64,000 nt of DNA from Paragordius varius (GCA_964247055.1 OZ176050.1:10602001-10666000); one strand, 5' to 3'; positions 47,529 through 60,468 are shown, counted from the stretch's first letter. The notes: a model not told the origin generated them from the sequence alone. Numbers and translations: made by a program.

Positions 47529-47809
47529 TCACCTCACAATGATGGCAAGGAATCTCGTCAGAGTCAGGTCTACCGTGGTTTGAGTTTGCATTAGCGTATT
47601 AGAGATAGCGCGTGGCATGCTGAAACAATACAAAAAAGCCATAAAAATTATGTTATACGTTCAAAAAAGTAGGTATAAATTATATCTATCAACAAATATT
47701 CATCCGAACATTTTAAGATTAAAAATTTAGTATACCTTACAGTAGATACGGGGAAATAAGAATAATAAACTACCACCTCCATCAAAGCCATTCTGGCAGC
47801 ACCTTTCAT
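47529..47809 (-). CDS. Possible small gene, member A of a tandem pair
   Basis: Exon 1 47736-47809 (MKGAARMALMEVVVYYSYF, then PVSTV plus two bases), donor GTATAC; exon 2 47529-47619 after GTTTCAG, giving 54 aa to TGA. The first exon is hydrophobic in its middle and could be a signal sequence. Shared with member B: P-(V/I)-S at the end of exon 1, N-x-(P/L)-(L/M)-Q-T-Q in exon 2, and the block after the stop (GGAGCCGCT). Both intron ends fall at the same place. The function is unknown. Confidence 0.3.
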
Positions 47810-48073
47810 TTTAAGCTTTTGCAGATTCTATAAATATGAGAATTTGAGCTGTGATTAAAGAGTTTGCTTTCTTGCAGATGTGTTAAAATAGATACGTAAG
47901 AATATCAGCGATTAAATAAGATATATATTGTTGTTTGGTATGTAGAGTATCTTCAAGGGAAGTTTAGTCGTACGACGAACCATGGCACCTTAAACACCAA
48001 CTTTCATACAGTCAAGAAAACCCATACGTTTATATTAAAATATCAATGCCACATTATCGAAAATAAATTAAAA

Positions 48074-50121
48074 TCTATATATTTATAAAAATGGAAAGTG
48101 GTGGCTTTGTGATCTGTTTCCGGAAAACCGGTAGACCCATTCAAATCCAAATATCAAAAAAATATAATCATCAATTGCCACGACAATAACTTCGCCCTTT
48201 TTTTAGATTAGGTTTCCAGTTCGGGCCCACCCCGTATAAAAACGGTTTTTTTGAAAACAGAAGTCCACAAAAATCGTGTCTTTGAGACAATTTTACCGAA
48301 AACGTGTTGGACCAATCGATTTCAAATATGATTTTTTTAACAATTTTCGATTGCGCCGAACAGAGTCGGCTCGCTTTTTTAATTTAGGCCCTCTTTTTAC
48401 CCGCTCTCCCCGTAAAAGGCCTTTTTTTAAAAAAATTAATTCCAAAAAAATAATTTTTTGATTCTATTTTTCGCTCAAGGTATGAGACCGTAAAAATTTA
48501 ATGATTCCAGGTATTCCCTAAAAAGGCAGAAATTTTAGTCGTGCGTTTCTTTTATATTGGCTGGGTAAGAAGATACCCGCTAAAAACTGACCCGTCATAT
48601 CGAAATAGCGTATCTTTGGGGCTAAATTTTAGAAAACGTATCAGGCCATATTAGTGAAATAGCTGCTTAAAATATTACCCGTAAAAAGGCAAAAATTTAA
48701 TTCGTGCGGTTTTTTAAATTAGCCATTAAGTAGGCCCTTTACCTAAAAAATGCGCTATCAGTTTACTTTTATTTAGTTTAGAAGCCATTCTCCCAAATAT
48801 TAGAAACATATGGAATGAATGATGATTCCAGGCATTCCCCTATAAAAGCAAATTTCTTTTAAACGTCTTTTTTATATTGGCCTCTGGGTAGGGGGCTACC
48901 CGCAAACAGCTGCGCCACTATATTGATACAGCGTGACTTTGGAGGCAAATTTTAATTCATCCGGCCATATGAGTTCAATAAAGGCTTGAAATATTACCCG
49001 TAAACAATCAAAATTTAAGTAGAGCGGTTTTATTAAATAACCTCTAAATTAGGCCCTTGCCCTGAAAAATGCGCCACCATAGAATGACTTTGTGGTTTTG
49101 AGGCAATTTTTCGAAAATCCCAAGAGAGCCTATGGAATCAATGATTCCAGGTATTACCCGAATTAATAAGGCAAAAATTTTAATCGAGCGTTTTTTGTTT
49201 CGCCCCTGGTTAGGGGGCTATTCGCATAAAACTGCGACACCATATAGATACAGCATGCCTTTGGAGCCAAATTTCAGCAAATCTATGTGTCTAATAGGGA
49301 CATATTGAATCCATGATAATTCCAGATATTCCCCATATAAAGGCAAATTTCCACAATGCTTTTTTATACCTTCTCCTAGGTAAGAGGCTACCCGAAAAAC
49401 TGCGTAACTATTTAGAAATTGCGTTGTTTTGGAGCTAATTTATAGAAAATTAATGAAGCCATATGTGTTCATTAAAAGCTTGAAATATTACCCGTTACTA
49501 GATAAAAAAGGTCGGGCGTTTTTTAATCAGCCGTCAATTTGGGGCCTTTTTGCTCCTAAAAATACGCCATCATATAACAATTATTTAGTGTTGAGGTATT
49601 TTTTCGAATAACCCATCGGACGATGGTATCAAAGATGATTCCAAACATTTGCCCTACAAAGGCAAAGAATTTAATTCAGCGCTTTTCTATATAGGTCTAT
49701 GGGTAAGGGTCTACTGGTTAACTGAGACGCCATACAAAAATGGCGTGGTTTTGAAGCTGAATAACAAACTTAAGAAGACATATGAATTCAGTTGATCAAA
49801 AATTAGTTACTGTTTATATCCCTTGATACCAGATGTGTGAACACAATTTCAAAATGAAACTTTAACCATAATTTCGTAAAACGAAAATCTTAAATTATCC
49901 AATGATAGTTGAATAATAACTTTCATAAGGGACAGTTAAAATATGGTCAATTTCGAGTAAACAATATCTGAGCCTATGCAAAAACCCGTAAAAGAATAAT
50001 TAAAGACATTTTTTATTTAATATGTTTTTCATTATTTTAACTCCATTACCTCTATTTTTTGCAAATTATGAATAATTATCGGTGAGACTACGTCACAGCG
50101 AAGCCTTACAGGGCCAGCTAG
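48074..50121 (+). mobile_element. Helitron-like element with internal repeats (copy H5)
   Basis: The cleanest long copy, 2048 bp. It starts TCTATATATTTATAAAAATGG after an A and ends with ACGTCACAGCGAAGCC, ACAGGGCCAG and CTAG before a T, as Helitrons do. The interior consists of diverged units of about 320 bp (the 'attccaggtattcc' block near 48503, 48819, 49138, 49310 and 49634), in the same order as H3 and with the same short step of about 171 bp. No coding for Rep or helicase. Confidence 0.8.
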
Positions 50122-50668
50122 TTTCTTATAAAATTTAATTTTTCTTGTTTTTCGTCAATATCATATATTATGCAATATCTAAGAGATGGGTGCCTGATTT
50201 CTGAAATGCGTCGATTTTAAGCATTCGTCTCGTATATTTCCAATTTAAAAGTTATTAAAAGCAAATGCTTAAAAAAAACAAAGCTGCATGTTTTTGCAAA
50301 ATTTATTTAATTTCCTAAAAATGTTGGCTATTGTGATATAATTTATAAAGTAAAAATGGAGTGATTGAAATAAAAATATGGAATATAAAAGGTGTTCACA
50401 GTTGAAAGCTTAAAGATTGTAGCAGGGTATGGTTTGCATTTGGTTGACAAATATTATCAAAAAATATGTCATAATAAAAAAAATGATAAATTGTTACAAA
50501 TATTGGAGCAAGTTCAGATTCTGTTTTATAACACCGGGAAAAATTAAATAATGAAATAATAATTGTTAAATGTGTGTTTAAATTAATAAAAAATTGCTAT
50601 AATATAACAAATAAAATTCATAGAGATTCTCAAAAATAACTAATATGGTATAAAATTGGTAGGAAATT
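50122..50668. other. AT-rich 3' flank of QSOX
   Basis: About 550 bp between a Helitron-like element and the QSOX stop. No clear AATAAA on the minus strand close to the stop; no other feature seen. Confidence 0.45.
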
Positions 50669-53600
50669 TTAAGGTTGCATCGGTATTTTAACACATGCTC
50701 CGCTAATTAAATCCTTCTCAGTATAAGGGTTATCCGTGGCCTGTTTATAATAATCCAACATAAAGTTTTGAAGAGAATTAATTGACCATCCCTGTTGATT
50801 TTCAGCCGATATTATTCGACAAGTTGGACACAATGTTGTGGGAGGAAACAAAATTTTAGGTGCTAAAGGATCATTGGAAGAGGGCCCTTTGTCTTGTGCC
50901 AAGCGACGGTTAACTCGGTTATGAGCGGCCCATAACCACATCATGCCTTTTTTTGCATGCACACACATATATGTAATTTAATAACAGTTGTTAAAATCCG
51001 TAATATAACGATAAAGGATAATTTATTAGAATTAAATGAAAGTATATAAATTATCCTTTATCGTTATACTAAGGATTTTAACAACTGTTACAAAACATAA
51101 CCACATCATACCTTTTTTGCACACACATATATGTAATTAAGTTATATAAAATATATGCTGTATCAAATTTTAAATAGAAAAAAAACCAATAAAGGGTGAA
51201 AAGGTTTTATACGCATATATAAATGATATAACCAAATACTCTTTGGATTTTTTGGGGATCATATCATGTATATATGATTATATATTAAAGTTAAATGAGA
51301 GACTAATAAAAATAAGGTGATATAATGGTAAAGATAGCTTATTACCAAAAACTTATCAATTAAACAAAATAAAAACTAATGATGCGAATAATCCAATTGA
51401 GCAAAACTGATAAACGGGTTATAATTTAATTTTTTGCAGAAAATTTCCAAAATATAGTTGCGATGAAAAAAATAAACTCACATTTTATAAATAAAATAAC
51501 CTTTTACCTGCATTTGGAGATTTTGTCAAATTATTCCCACCAGATGGACCAGAAAAATCCAAAGAGTTTCGCACAAATGAATCGGACGTGGCAAAAGCCA
51601 TTTCATCTTTGAATATGCCTTGATCATTACTAGCAGCTAAATTAAGCAAATGTTGTGATAAAAGTGGCACATTAGTTGTAATATTTGCTGACATGGCAAG
51701 AAAATGTTGAGTACAATCTTGACACCCAAAAAAGTATTTTATATACTCTCGGATAATGCTAAGGAGTGTTAGACCATTATGGTATGCATCTAAAAAAAGG
51801 TATATAGGAAATCAATAAGGATATATAGTCAAACATTTTTTTGCGCGGTCAAAAAAAGTTTATACATGAATGGATATATAAATTAAACTTATTTGCTATG
51901 GTATATAAATTTCGGGAAAATCAACATTTATAAAAGTTATCAAATAAAAAAGAATATTCGTCTTAATATTAAAAAAGGAACTTTTTTTCGCCCATATAGC
52001 TTAGTAATTATTTATTAGGTAGATAGAAATATTTTATGGTGTACTTTCTCCCGAATATTTATTGGCATACACTGTGAGCGTGTGAAACAAAGTCCAAAGA
52101 CCACAAGTATATCCTCGGAGTGTGGGCTTGCTACCTTTACAACCAACCCATTTTAATCGATCCTTAGGGAAAACGGATGACATGTTCTGTTTAAAATTGC
52201 AAAAAGAAATAATAAAATTGTATTTTGTTATTGGTTACATGACGGAAAATAATTAAATTTTAGTGTAATATATAAAATAAGGATATTAATGTAAAAACAA
52301 AGAATGTTGAAAAATACCAATGTAAATTGTTTTTATTTAATTTTTTGAAAGGTATGCATTATCTTATTCATACTTTTCACAAATTTTACAATTTGCATTT
52401 AGCTTCTATAGGATAACAAAATTTTAGAGTCAAATTTAATATAATCTCTTATTTAATCATATGTCTCTTCCTTCACTTATTACATCATATAATTAAAATA
52501 TTATTTTAAAATCTGTATAAATTTACAAAATAATATAAAAACTAAATATATCTTCTCACCAAAGACTCCAAAATACCAAGGTATTGTTTGTTGGTTAAAA
52601 CACTGGGAGGTGTTACCAAAGCATATTGCGGGCCTGAATATCCGACAGAAGTGGCAGAAACCCTTACATAATGCGGTGTCAGCTGTTCATGTAAAGCGTT
52701 AAGAAGTGTATTTATTTCACCAATACTCGCGCTATCACCCAATCTCGTAGCATACCTAAGATAGGATAAAACAATTATCGCCAAATTATTATTATTACAA
52801 AATATGACAAAACTATGAAATCTCAAATACAGACCAAACGAAAAAGCTAAAATACAAATAATTTTTTTTATAAAAGACCATACTTTTTTAGAAACCTTAA
52901 TAATCTTGTATAACCAAAATGATTACTATTCTTGAAAGGTAATTAAGATGTTACTAAATGTCATCTCCATATTATATATCATCAACTCAAAACGAAAGGT
53001 TATGTTAAAAAATTGAGTTTTAAAAAAGGATGGCTGTTTTTATAAAAAAAGATAGGTGTATTTTAGTTTTTGTGATTTATCTTTATAATTTCAACTTTTT
53101 TAATCCATAGAATCACCCACCACACATCAAATAAGCCAAATCAATTTAATGATAGTTTATACCTATTCAAAAAATGGCCAAATATTATACGACAACCGTG
53201 AAATTTTATGACAATTATACAAAAAAAATTTAATTTATCCATAAAATTAATTGCACCCAATAACAAATAAGCCAAATCAATTTAATAGCTGGCGTACCTG
53301 GTATAAAATTACTGTTAAAATTATTATTATACTAAACTATAGAAATATATAACAATTTTATAATATTATGAAAAAAAAACTTATCCATGAAATTATTTTA
53401 GGGGTACTTAGGATAAAATAACTGCCCAAAAGTTATTAATCACAGAACCAGGGATATACATTTTACAGTTATAATATTAAATGACAATTTTATATTATTT
53501 TAAAAAAACAAACTTAAAAGTAATCTACAGAATCGTCAATAATACCTAGGATAAAAAAGGGCCATCGCTTGAACCATACGTGAGAGAGCATGCAAAGTTG

Positions 53601-55070
53601 AAACATTGAATGTTTGAGTGCGTGGGACCTCTTGTGCCAACATACAGTAAATGGCATATTCCAAATCCTCCGTAAAAACACAATTGTAATGACCTCTAAT
53701 AATAATAAGACACAACAAGGGAACGGGTTAAAACATTTATTAATAATGGATCGAATAATATGGATACTTTACAACTATTTACTAGTATGTCCCCTTTCAC
53801 ATATAAAGTGACTCATGTATAAAATTTATAAATAATATTTTTTATAATATATATATATATATATATATATAATAAAGTAAAATATATGACAATATGTTAA
53901 TTTTATCACATGTTATTAGCCCAAGGCATAAAATTTACCGGTAAAACCTATCTAAGAATTTTGAAATACAATAGTAAATTCCTAATAAAACCATGTAATA
54001 TGCGGAAACAATAATAATAAATTAACATTTTTTAAATTAAGGGATAATGTAATATTTAATATCAAATTATTAGACTAATAATGACAATTATTACTTAAAT
54101 TTGGTATTTTTTTCCGCCACAGAAATATTAGGTGGCAACATATTAGTTGACATAGTGTATGGTATGTTAGTTGTAACTTTCAGAACATTTAAAGCACCAT
54201 TAATGTCTGGTTGTTTATCATTATTAGGACCGAGTAGATTAAAAGATTCAATAACATCATCAGCATCATAATCATTTGATGAGCTAACAAATATTATATA
54301 CCATTTACAATTCAAATTTACCCTCAAATAAATTATATGTTATTTAATAAAAATTACCTATAATTTTAAATATTTTTAGAAAAGAAATTTTGTTTTAAAT
54401 TAAAATGATACCGAAATAATAATAAACTATGCTATAAAGATATATTTTATATTAATAATGAGTTATATTAGTTCGAAAACAAATAATTTATTTTTAGGGT
54501 GAATTTAAATTGTTCGAGGGTGAATTTGAGCTTTAAATGGTATCTAATGAAGTAGAATCATACGAAAAAAATTACAAACTTTACAACAAGCCCGATTGAT
54601 CACTTATTATTAATTTTCAATTTTAAATAAAACGACAAAGCTGTGGAAAAGAGATAATAGATATTAAAGATAAAAATTAATTTTGTTATACTTTTAATTT
54701 GAATGGGTATTTGCAACTTTTATAAATAATTACGTGAAAAAATCATTAAATATTGCGCAAACAAATGATATTTTATAAATAAAATAATGTATATATTAAT
54801 AAAGCTATGATTTACCTTAAAACTTTGTTAGTGAGTTAAATTTAAAATGGTTTGGTCAACTCCCCCAAAACATTATAAAATAAATGCATTATCATTATAT
54901 AATAATAGAAAAAGTAAGGAATCTCGCATTTACTTTGACATAATAAATCAAGTCCAAAATATATTATGTTCTTACATAATTTTATACTGAGGCTTGATAC
55001 TATTGGGGACAGTTAATTTCAGTAACAAAGCACGTTGTTCATTATCTGACTTTGTTGCTGATGTTCTGTA

Positions 55071-55107
<37 letters not shown>

Positions 55108-56954
55108 TATAATAATAAAGAAATCAGTCAAAATGGTCCAATATTTCTATATTACTCGTATATTAAGAGAGAGGTTTATCAAAAATATACGGCTTAGTAT
55201 TCACGGTTATAACTAGTTGGAAATAAAGAAAACAAAATTCACCAACTAGATTGGCCTATACTGTTAAACTAAAAAATGGATAAAATTTTACAATCACTTT
55301 CTGGTTAATTTAAAAAGCAGTAACGTTCATAAATGCTTTTATAACTAATTAGACCGCCTCTGAAAAGCAACTTAAATTTATGCTACGAATGCCGAATCAT
55401 ATTATGTTTACGAAACCCAAAAGCTTGGGCGAATTCTGAGGTACTCCTTAAAATTCTTTCCAAATATTGCAATTGACTTTGGCGATCTGTGGAAGGAAAT
55501 GTGTAAGTTTTGTCATACGTTGTCTCATCTACTAAAGCTTGTAATCGTAAAGGATCAATGCCAGATAGTTTTGATAATTTATTTTTATATGCAATAAAAG
55601 TTTGTGGTGTGATACGAATTATAGATAATTGAGATTTAGCGTTTGCAATTGTTCCATATAAATCGAGTATGACCTATATGAATGCAAAAATGTAAAATGT
55701 TTCAAACTCAATACAATTTGTAAAACAATGATTATTATAGGTTTCATGTCCCTTTAAAATAAAATATTGAACAGTATAAATATTAATATTTAATAAAATG
55801 TACATTATTAATCAAAAGATATTATATTTGTTATGTATGATAATAATTTGATGCTTTTGGAAGCATTAATTTATATGCCCTGTTTATTGATATTCTCACG
55901 CTGGAGTGAGAATCACCATGGTGCTATTGAAAAAATTATAAAAACAAATAATGATAGTTTGTCTTATGATTATCACAACATTTAAAATAAATATAGAAAA
56001 AATCAAAATCTTTGAATACTTTGTTGTATGCGGCAAATATAACAACTATTAATTTCCTAAATTTCGTCAAAATACCTTTTAGGATCTCTAAAATTTTATG
56101 TAAATGTTATTTTTTTTTAAAGAAGTATATTTCTACCCTGACCCTAATATTTCAATGTTATCTCGTAATGTAAAAATTATAGCGTAAAAAAGTTAAATAT
56201 TGTCTTCTATAGATATGTCACAAAAATTTGCAGTATATTTTGTCCTTGAGATAAAACATTATGAGAAAAATGGTGACACACACATATATATATACTTGGA
56301 CGCCTAAGGTGTTTCCTTCCTTTTCAATAATAACAATGTTGTCCTTTGATGTCAAGTTATCAATTCTAATATGTTACAAATAAAAATTATAAATCCGGGT
56401 TAACATAAAAATAAATAATTACGATAATGAAAAATGAAGTTGGGGCCAATTAAGTGGAATTTGCAATAGTTTTTGTAGCAAAATATTTTTTAGATAACGA
56501 ACATCGTGGATTGGGCTAACAGCATCAGTCAAACGAATATCAGAGAAAGGCCTTAAAACCTAAAAAATTATGTAAAAATTAATTTTGTCTAAGAATATTT
56601 ATTCTTACTTCAATATGAGGAAATTTAGTAACGCCGGAATTTATACAAATTTCATCGTTTTGACCAGGTTGACAATCAATTGCGCCAATAAGAACGGTAT
56701 AATTCCACCCTAACATAATATATATATATAAAACTTCGTGTTTCGACAGCTAAATCTTTCCAAAAAGGTGCAAATTTTTGACAATGAGAACAAGAGCTCA
56801 GATAAAACAACAGGAATTTCGGACGATCATTGTATTTATTGTAATTATGTTGGGATAATTCTATCACATAGCTATTTTCAAAAAGAGATTGACAAGAAGG
56901 TGGAATTAAAAAATATAAAACCAAGAAGATATAAAACATATTTAAATGTGTCAA
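50669..56954 (-). CDS. QSOX: Quiescin-type sulfhydryl oxidase
   Basis: FAD-dependent enzyme of the secretory pathway that forms disulfides with O2 as acceptor. Twelve exons: 56735-56954, 56609-56709, 56423-56559, 56296-56365, 55412-55673, 54976-55057, 54095-54322, 53546-53695, 52560-52755, 52045-52186, 51508-51789 and 50669-50946. All phases agree, giving 715 aa. Signal peptide 1-23; thioredoxin domain with CSHC (55-58) in place of the usual WCGHC; second thioredoxin-like region (exons 4-5); helical region with [19 protein letters not shown]; Erv domain with [27 protein letters not shown] (active CxxC, 552-555), [14 protein letters not shown] and the distal CPTC (663-666). About 45 extra residues lie between the active CxxC and WLW. 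No C-terminal membrane anchor is seen, so it is probably secreted. Intron 1 is 25 bp. The exon 5/6 junction has an alternative (GG|GTTTCG with CAG|AACATC). Confidence 0.93.
50931..51138. repeat. Foldback insertion with duplicated exon border in QSOX intron 11
   Basis: A 109-bp foldback (50982-51090) has arms of about 43 bp (TAACAGTTGTTAAAATCC... and its complement) around a loop of about 22 bp. It is flanked by direct repeats of about 45 bp (50931-50978 and 51096-51138). The left repeat contains the true exon 12 acceptor and the first 16 coding bases; the right one is a near copy lying upstream on the gene's strand. Confidence 0.85.
53847..53871. repeat. AT dinucleotide microsatellite
   Basis: About 12 AT units in QSOX intron 7. 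Confidence 0.85.
55076..55105. repeat. AT dinucleotide microsatellite
   Basis: About 15 AT units in QSOX intron 5, within 20-50 bp of the exon 6 acceptor, where length change could affect splicing. Confidence 0.85.
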
Positions 56955-57286
56955 TTCATTATATCATATCTTCATTAAAATTTAACAGCATGTTACAAAA
57001 TAAATATTTTTCAATTAACAAACAACTTCAAAATTATATTTTTTGATAAAGTAGGAGGTAATAAAATATATCCAGTTAAAGAATCTTACTACAGCCCCAG
57101 TACTTTACCCCAATTTTCAAAATACGTTATCTCTGATATTTTATGAGATTACATTTAATATTTCTTATCCTGATTTATATGTTTGCCTGACATTTATATA
57201 TAATTATGGCCAAAATGCGATTATTAAGCCCAAAACATATTTATGTACACACTCCATAATGGGAGATTGATAATTATCCGGATAAA

Positions 57287-57330
<44 letters not shown>

Positions 57331-58496
57331 TGATAGATGATAGATTTATCAGGCTTTTAATTTCAGGCCTTATGAGCAATCTAAAAAACTTTAATTATTT
57401 GGTAATTTCACTATCAAACAAGCAAATTTAGCGGACATTACACGGTGACAAAAAACCTAATAACATATATATTCTTATAAGAAATATAAGAATCACCCTG
57501 TTTGTTTTTGTCCACCCTATATATGATTTAAGACCGCCTCTTGGGGCAAATTGACGCACATTTTGTTTAACACTTTATGTCCTTTTGATATAGTTTATAT
57601 CTCAGAGCGATTTGCAAGAATTTTTATCTGATACATACTCGAGAATAATATTATATAATTAAATTTTGCAAACAACAAACAATAGTTTACAAAATCAAGC
57701 TTGGGCATATTAAACCGATCTAATATCTCATCGTAAACAAGCTCCTTAAGTGTTAAAAAAAATACTGTTGGAGGCTAAAGATTCTTTCAAAAATATTAAT
57801 TAAATTTTTCAAACCATATATAAAAAGCTACACACTATTATAAAGAATTTTTAATTTTAGATGGGCTATAAAAGGTATATTTTGGACCTGTCCCAAATGG
57901 AAGAGCCTTACAATAAAGGCGAAGAGCCAAGATTGCGCGAAAAAATTTGAAAACATATGCTAAATTTTAACATAAAAAATCAGAAAAAATATATAATTTG
58001 CTTAAAAATTTAATTCAGAAAAAATATATAATTTGCTTAAAAATTTAATTTTTATCGGTATTTTGAAGCAGAATATTAAACGGTAAAACAATTTAAGCCA
58101 TTAGATGATGCTGTGATTACCTCCCACTTAATTACCTTTTGGGTTTTTTTTATAAGTCAGAGAGATTAATGAAAATAAAAAGTATTTAAGGTAATAGGTC
58201 AAATATAAATATATGCTTTATTTAGCCTTTTAGGCGCATACTAATTTATTTTTTAAAAAATGCATAATTCGAAAAAATTCCTATCTCAAATTTTTTGGCG
58301 GCCGTTTTTTTTAAATTTTTTAAATCGCTGTACAACGGGTAATAAATGTATATTATGGTTAGAAAATGTGTTTTACTATTACCTTTTAGGGTAGTTATAT
58401 ATCCCAGAGATTTGAAAAAATATCTGAAATGTATTTAAGATATAAGCCGAATAAATTATGCTCTATTTAGCTTTTTAGGCTCATTACACATATTTT
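56955..58496. other. AT-rich upstream region of QSOX
   Basis: About 1.5 kb with a (TA)n microsatellite at 57290-57328, a direct duplication of about 40 bp near 57975-58050 ('cagaaaaaatatataatttg' twice) and no gene. The 102-codon + strand frame opposite QSOX exon 1 is antisense noise. Confidence 0.5.
57290..57328. repeat. TA dinucleotide microsatellite
   Basis: About 19 TA units upstream of QSOX. Confidence 0.9.
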
Positions 58497-59073
58497 TTAA
58501 CAATTCGAATTGGGGTAAATAGCCCAGACTAATTTCAGTTAGGATTATCAAAAACAATACTTAAGGAAACGGACCCAATTTAAATTTATGCTTCTATCCT
58601 AATCAAAATTATATAAATATGCCAAAATATCTAAATAAAAATTTGTTTTGAGAAAAAGTTCCATGTCAAAATACTTCGACTCCATTTTTATTTTGCAAAA
58701 TCTTTGCAAAATATCGTGTTAATTTAATATTAAGGGTAAAATTAAAACATATTTTTATTTAAATTACATTTAACATTGACAGAAATAGAAAAAGCGTTTT
58801 ATTTTGTATTATTTTTTAATTTTACCATTGCACAAATGTCACGTTCACTAAACTTTTATCTTTCGGTTTTAGCTTAAAATAAGTAATATAAGTATTTTTG
58901 AATAATTTTTTTATATATTTCCGTTTATTAATGTTATATAAGGGCAAGGTTTTGCCAAGGTTTCGATTCCTTTCATATTTTTTAAAGAATTTAATTTTAA
59001 ACAGGCCTGGGGTATTTAACTACCCCAATTTGAATCGAAGGACTAAAATGAATGTGTTGTATCCAAGTGTTAA
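58497..59073 (-). mobile_element. TTAA-flanked MITE, copy 4
   Basis: 577 bp bounded by TTAA at 58497-58500 and 59070-59073, reverse orientation. The short end is CAATTCGAATTGGGG and the long end is GAATGTGTTGTATCCAAGTG. It contains the undisturbed block 'tataaatatgccaaaata' at 58611-58628, the empty counterpart of the site used by Helitron H6 in copy 5. Confidence 0.85.
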
Positions 59074-59174
59074 AAAAATCTAAAATTGCTAAAAAATCCT
59101 CATTGCTGCCATTTTCAACAAATTTTTTAATTCGGCAATGCAGCAGGCAAATAAATGTATATTACTCAGGGTCC

Positions 59175-59694
59175 ACAAAAAACTAACCTGTCGAAATATA
59201 TATTCTGTTAGGAAAACGGATCAGGATTATCATGGTGGTTTTGGCCTTTACGAGTCTAAGGAAGTTATTTATACTCTTGTGGTAAGTGCTCCAGATCAGA
59301 AAATGGCAAAATTTTTGTACATTTTTTTAAAAATTTTTTTTTGGTCAAAGCTAAATGCTTCATTCCTAATAATATCACTAATAATTTATCATAAACTACC
59401 TATAGAAAGCAAAACAATATTTTTTAAATAAATAGTTAGATATGGGCTCCGAAAGTCCCAAATTTTTTCGCCATCCAAAATAGGCTAGTTCTCTTTAAAT
59501 AAAAGCAAAAATGCCGAGATTGCGTGATAAAAATTTAAAATATATTAATATGCATAGGGCCAGAGAAGTACGTTTCAACGAAATTTTGAAGTAAAAAATA
59601 CATTTTTTAAAAAAATTTTGATGTCATAATCTAAGATATATTATTTTATCGCGCAGCAATATTACATTTATTAGGAAACTAGGTCATTTTAAAG
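59175..59694. repeat. Family C repeat, half copy interrupted by a hAT element
   Basis: Blocks 'atcaggattatcatggtggt', 'gtaagtgctccagatcagaa' and 'aggctagttctcttta' match the other copies. Its continuation appears after 63605 (aaattaaaaatctgcgacttt), so the hAT element inserted into it. Confidence 0.5.
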
Positions 59695-60468
59695 CAATGA
59701 TACTCGAACCGCGGCCCGAGGGCCGCATGCGGCTTTAAGAGTGCTTTAAAATTGCCCTATGATATACTTAAATTATTATTTTTATTAATTAATTTTTAAA
59801 TACGCATAAACGAATCTTCCCTTGTTTTAAATATTAATTTATTTTCTTTAGATTTTATTTTTGGTAATTTTTATTTTTTCCAAATTTGATTATCCTACAT
59901 TTTGTATTTTCTTTATTTTGAAATTATTGCATTCCTTATTTGTATTTAAGCAAGCCTTTCACCCAAATTTTGATATACGAATTCTTTTCATTGCTATCCT
60001 GCATCATTTTTTATAACTCATTCTTATAAAATATTTTTCAAATCAATCTGTTTTTTATAGAATATTTCAAATTATATTCCTATTTTTTGAAAAAAATTAT
60101 ATAATATTTAAACATAAATTCAAAGGTGACATCGAATGGTAAAAAATGTATATTATCCAATGCAAATCGCTTCTTTAATAAAGAATAGGAAGAAAAATTC
60201 TTTGTTGGTTTTAATAAAAATTATGTTACATGCCTTATATGTGAAGACCACATAATTATAAAAAGATACAATATTGAAAGTCATTTTACAATCCATCATA
60301 TTCATATATTACCAGAAAATCATGGGGAAAGAAACGAAAAATATAAAAAGATTAATAAAAAACTTCAACTTTTATGTTTTTAACAATATATTATAACTCT
60401 CAAAAAACTGCAAATATTTTAATATTGATATTGATTCTAGCACTGATATTAGGTGATGTGGGCTCTTC

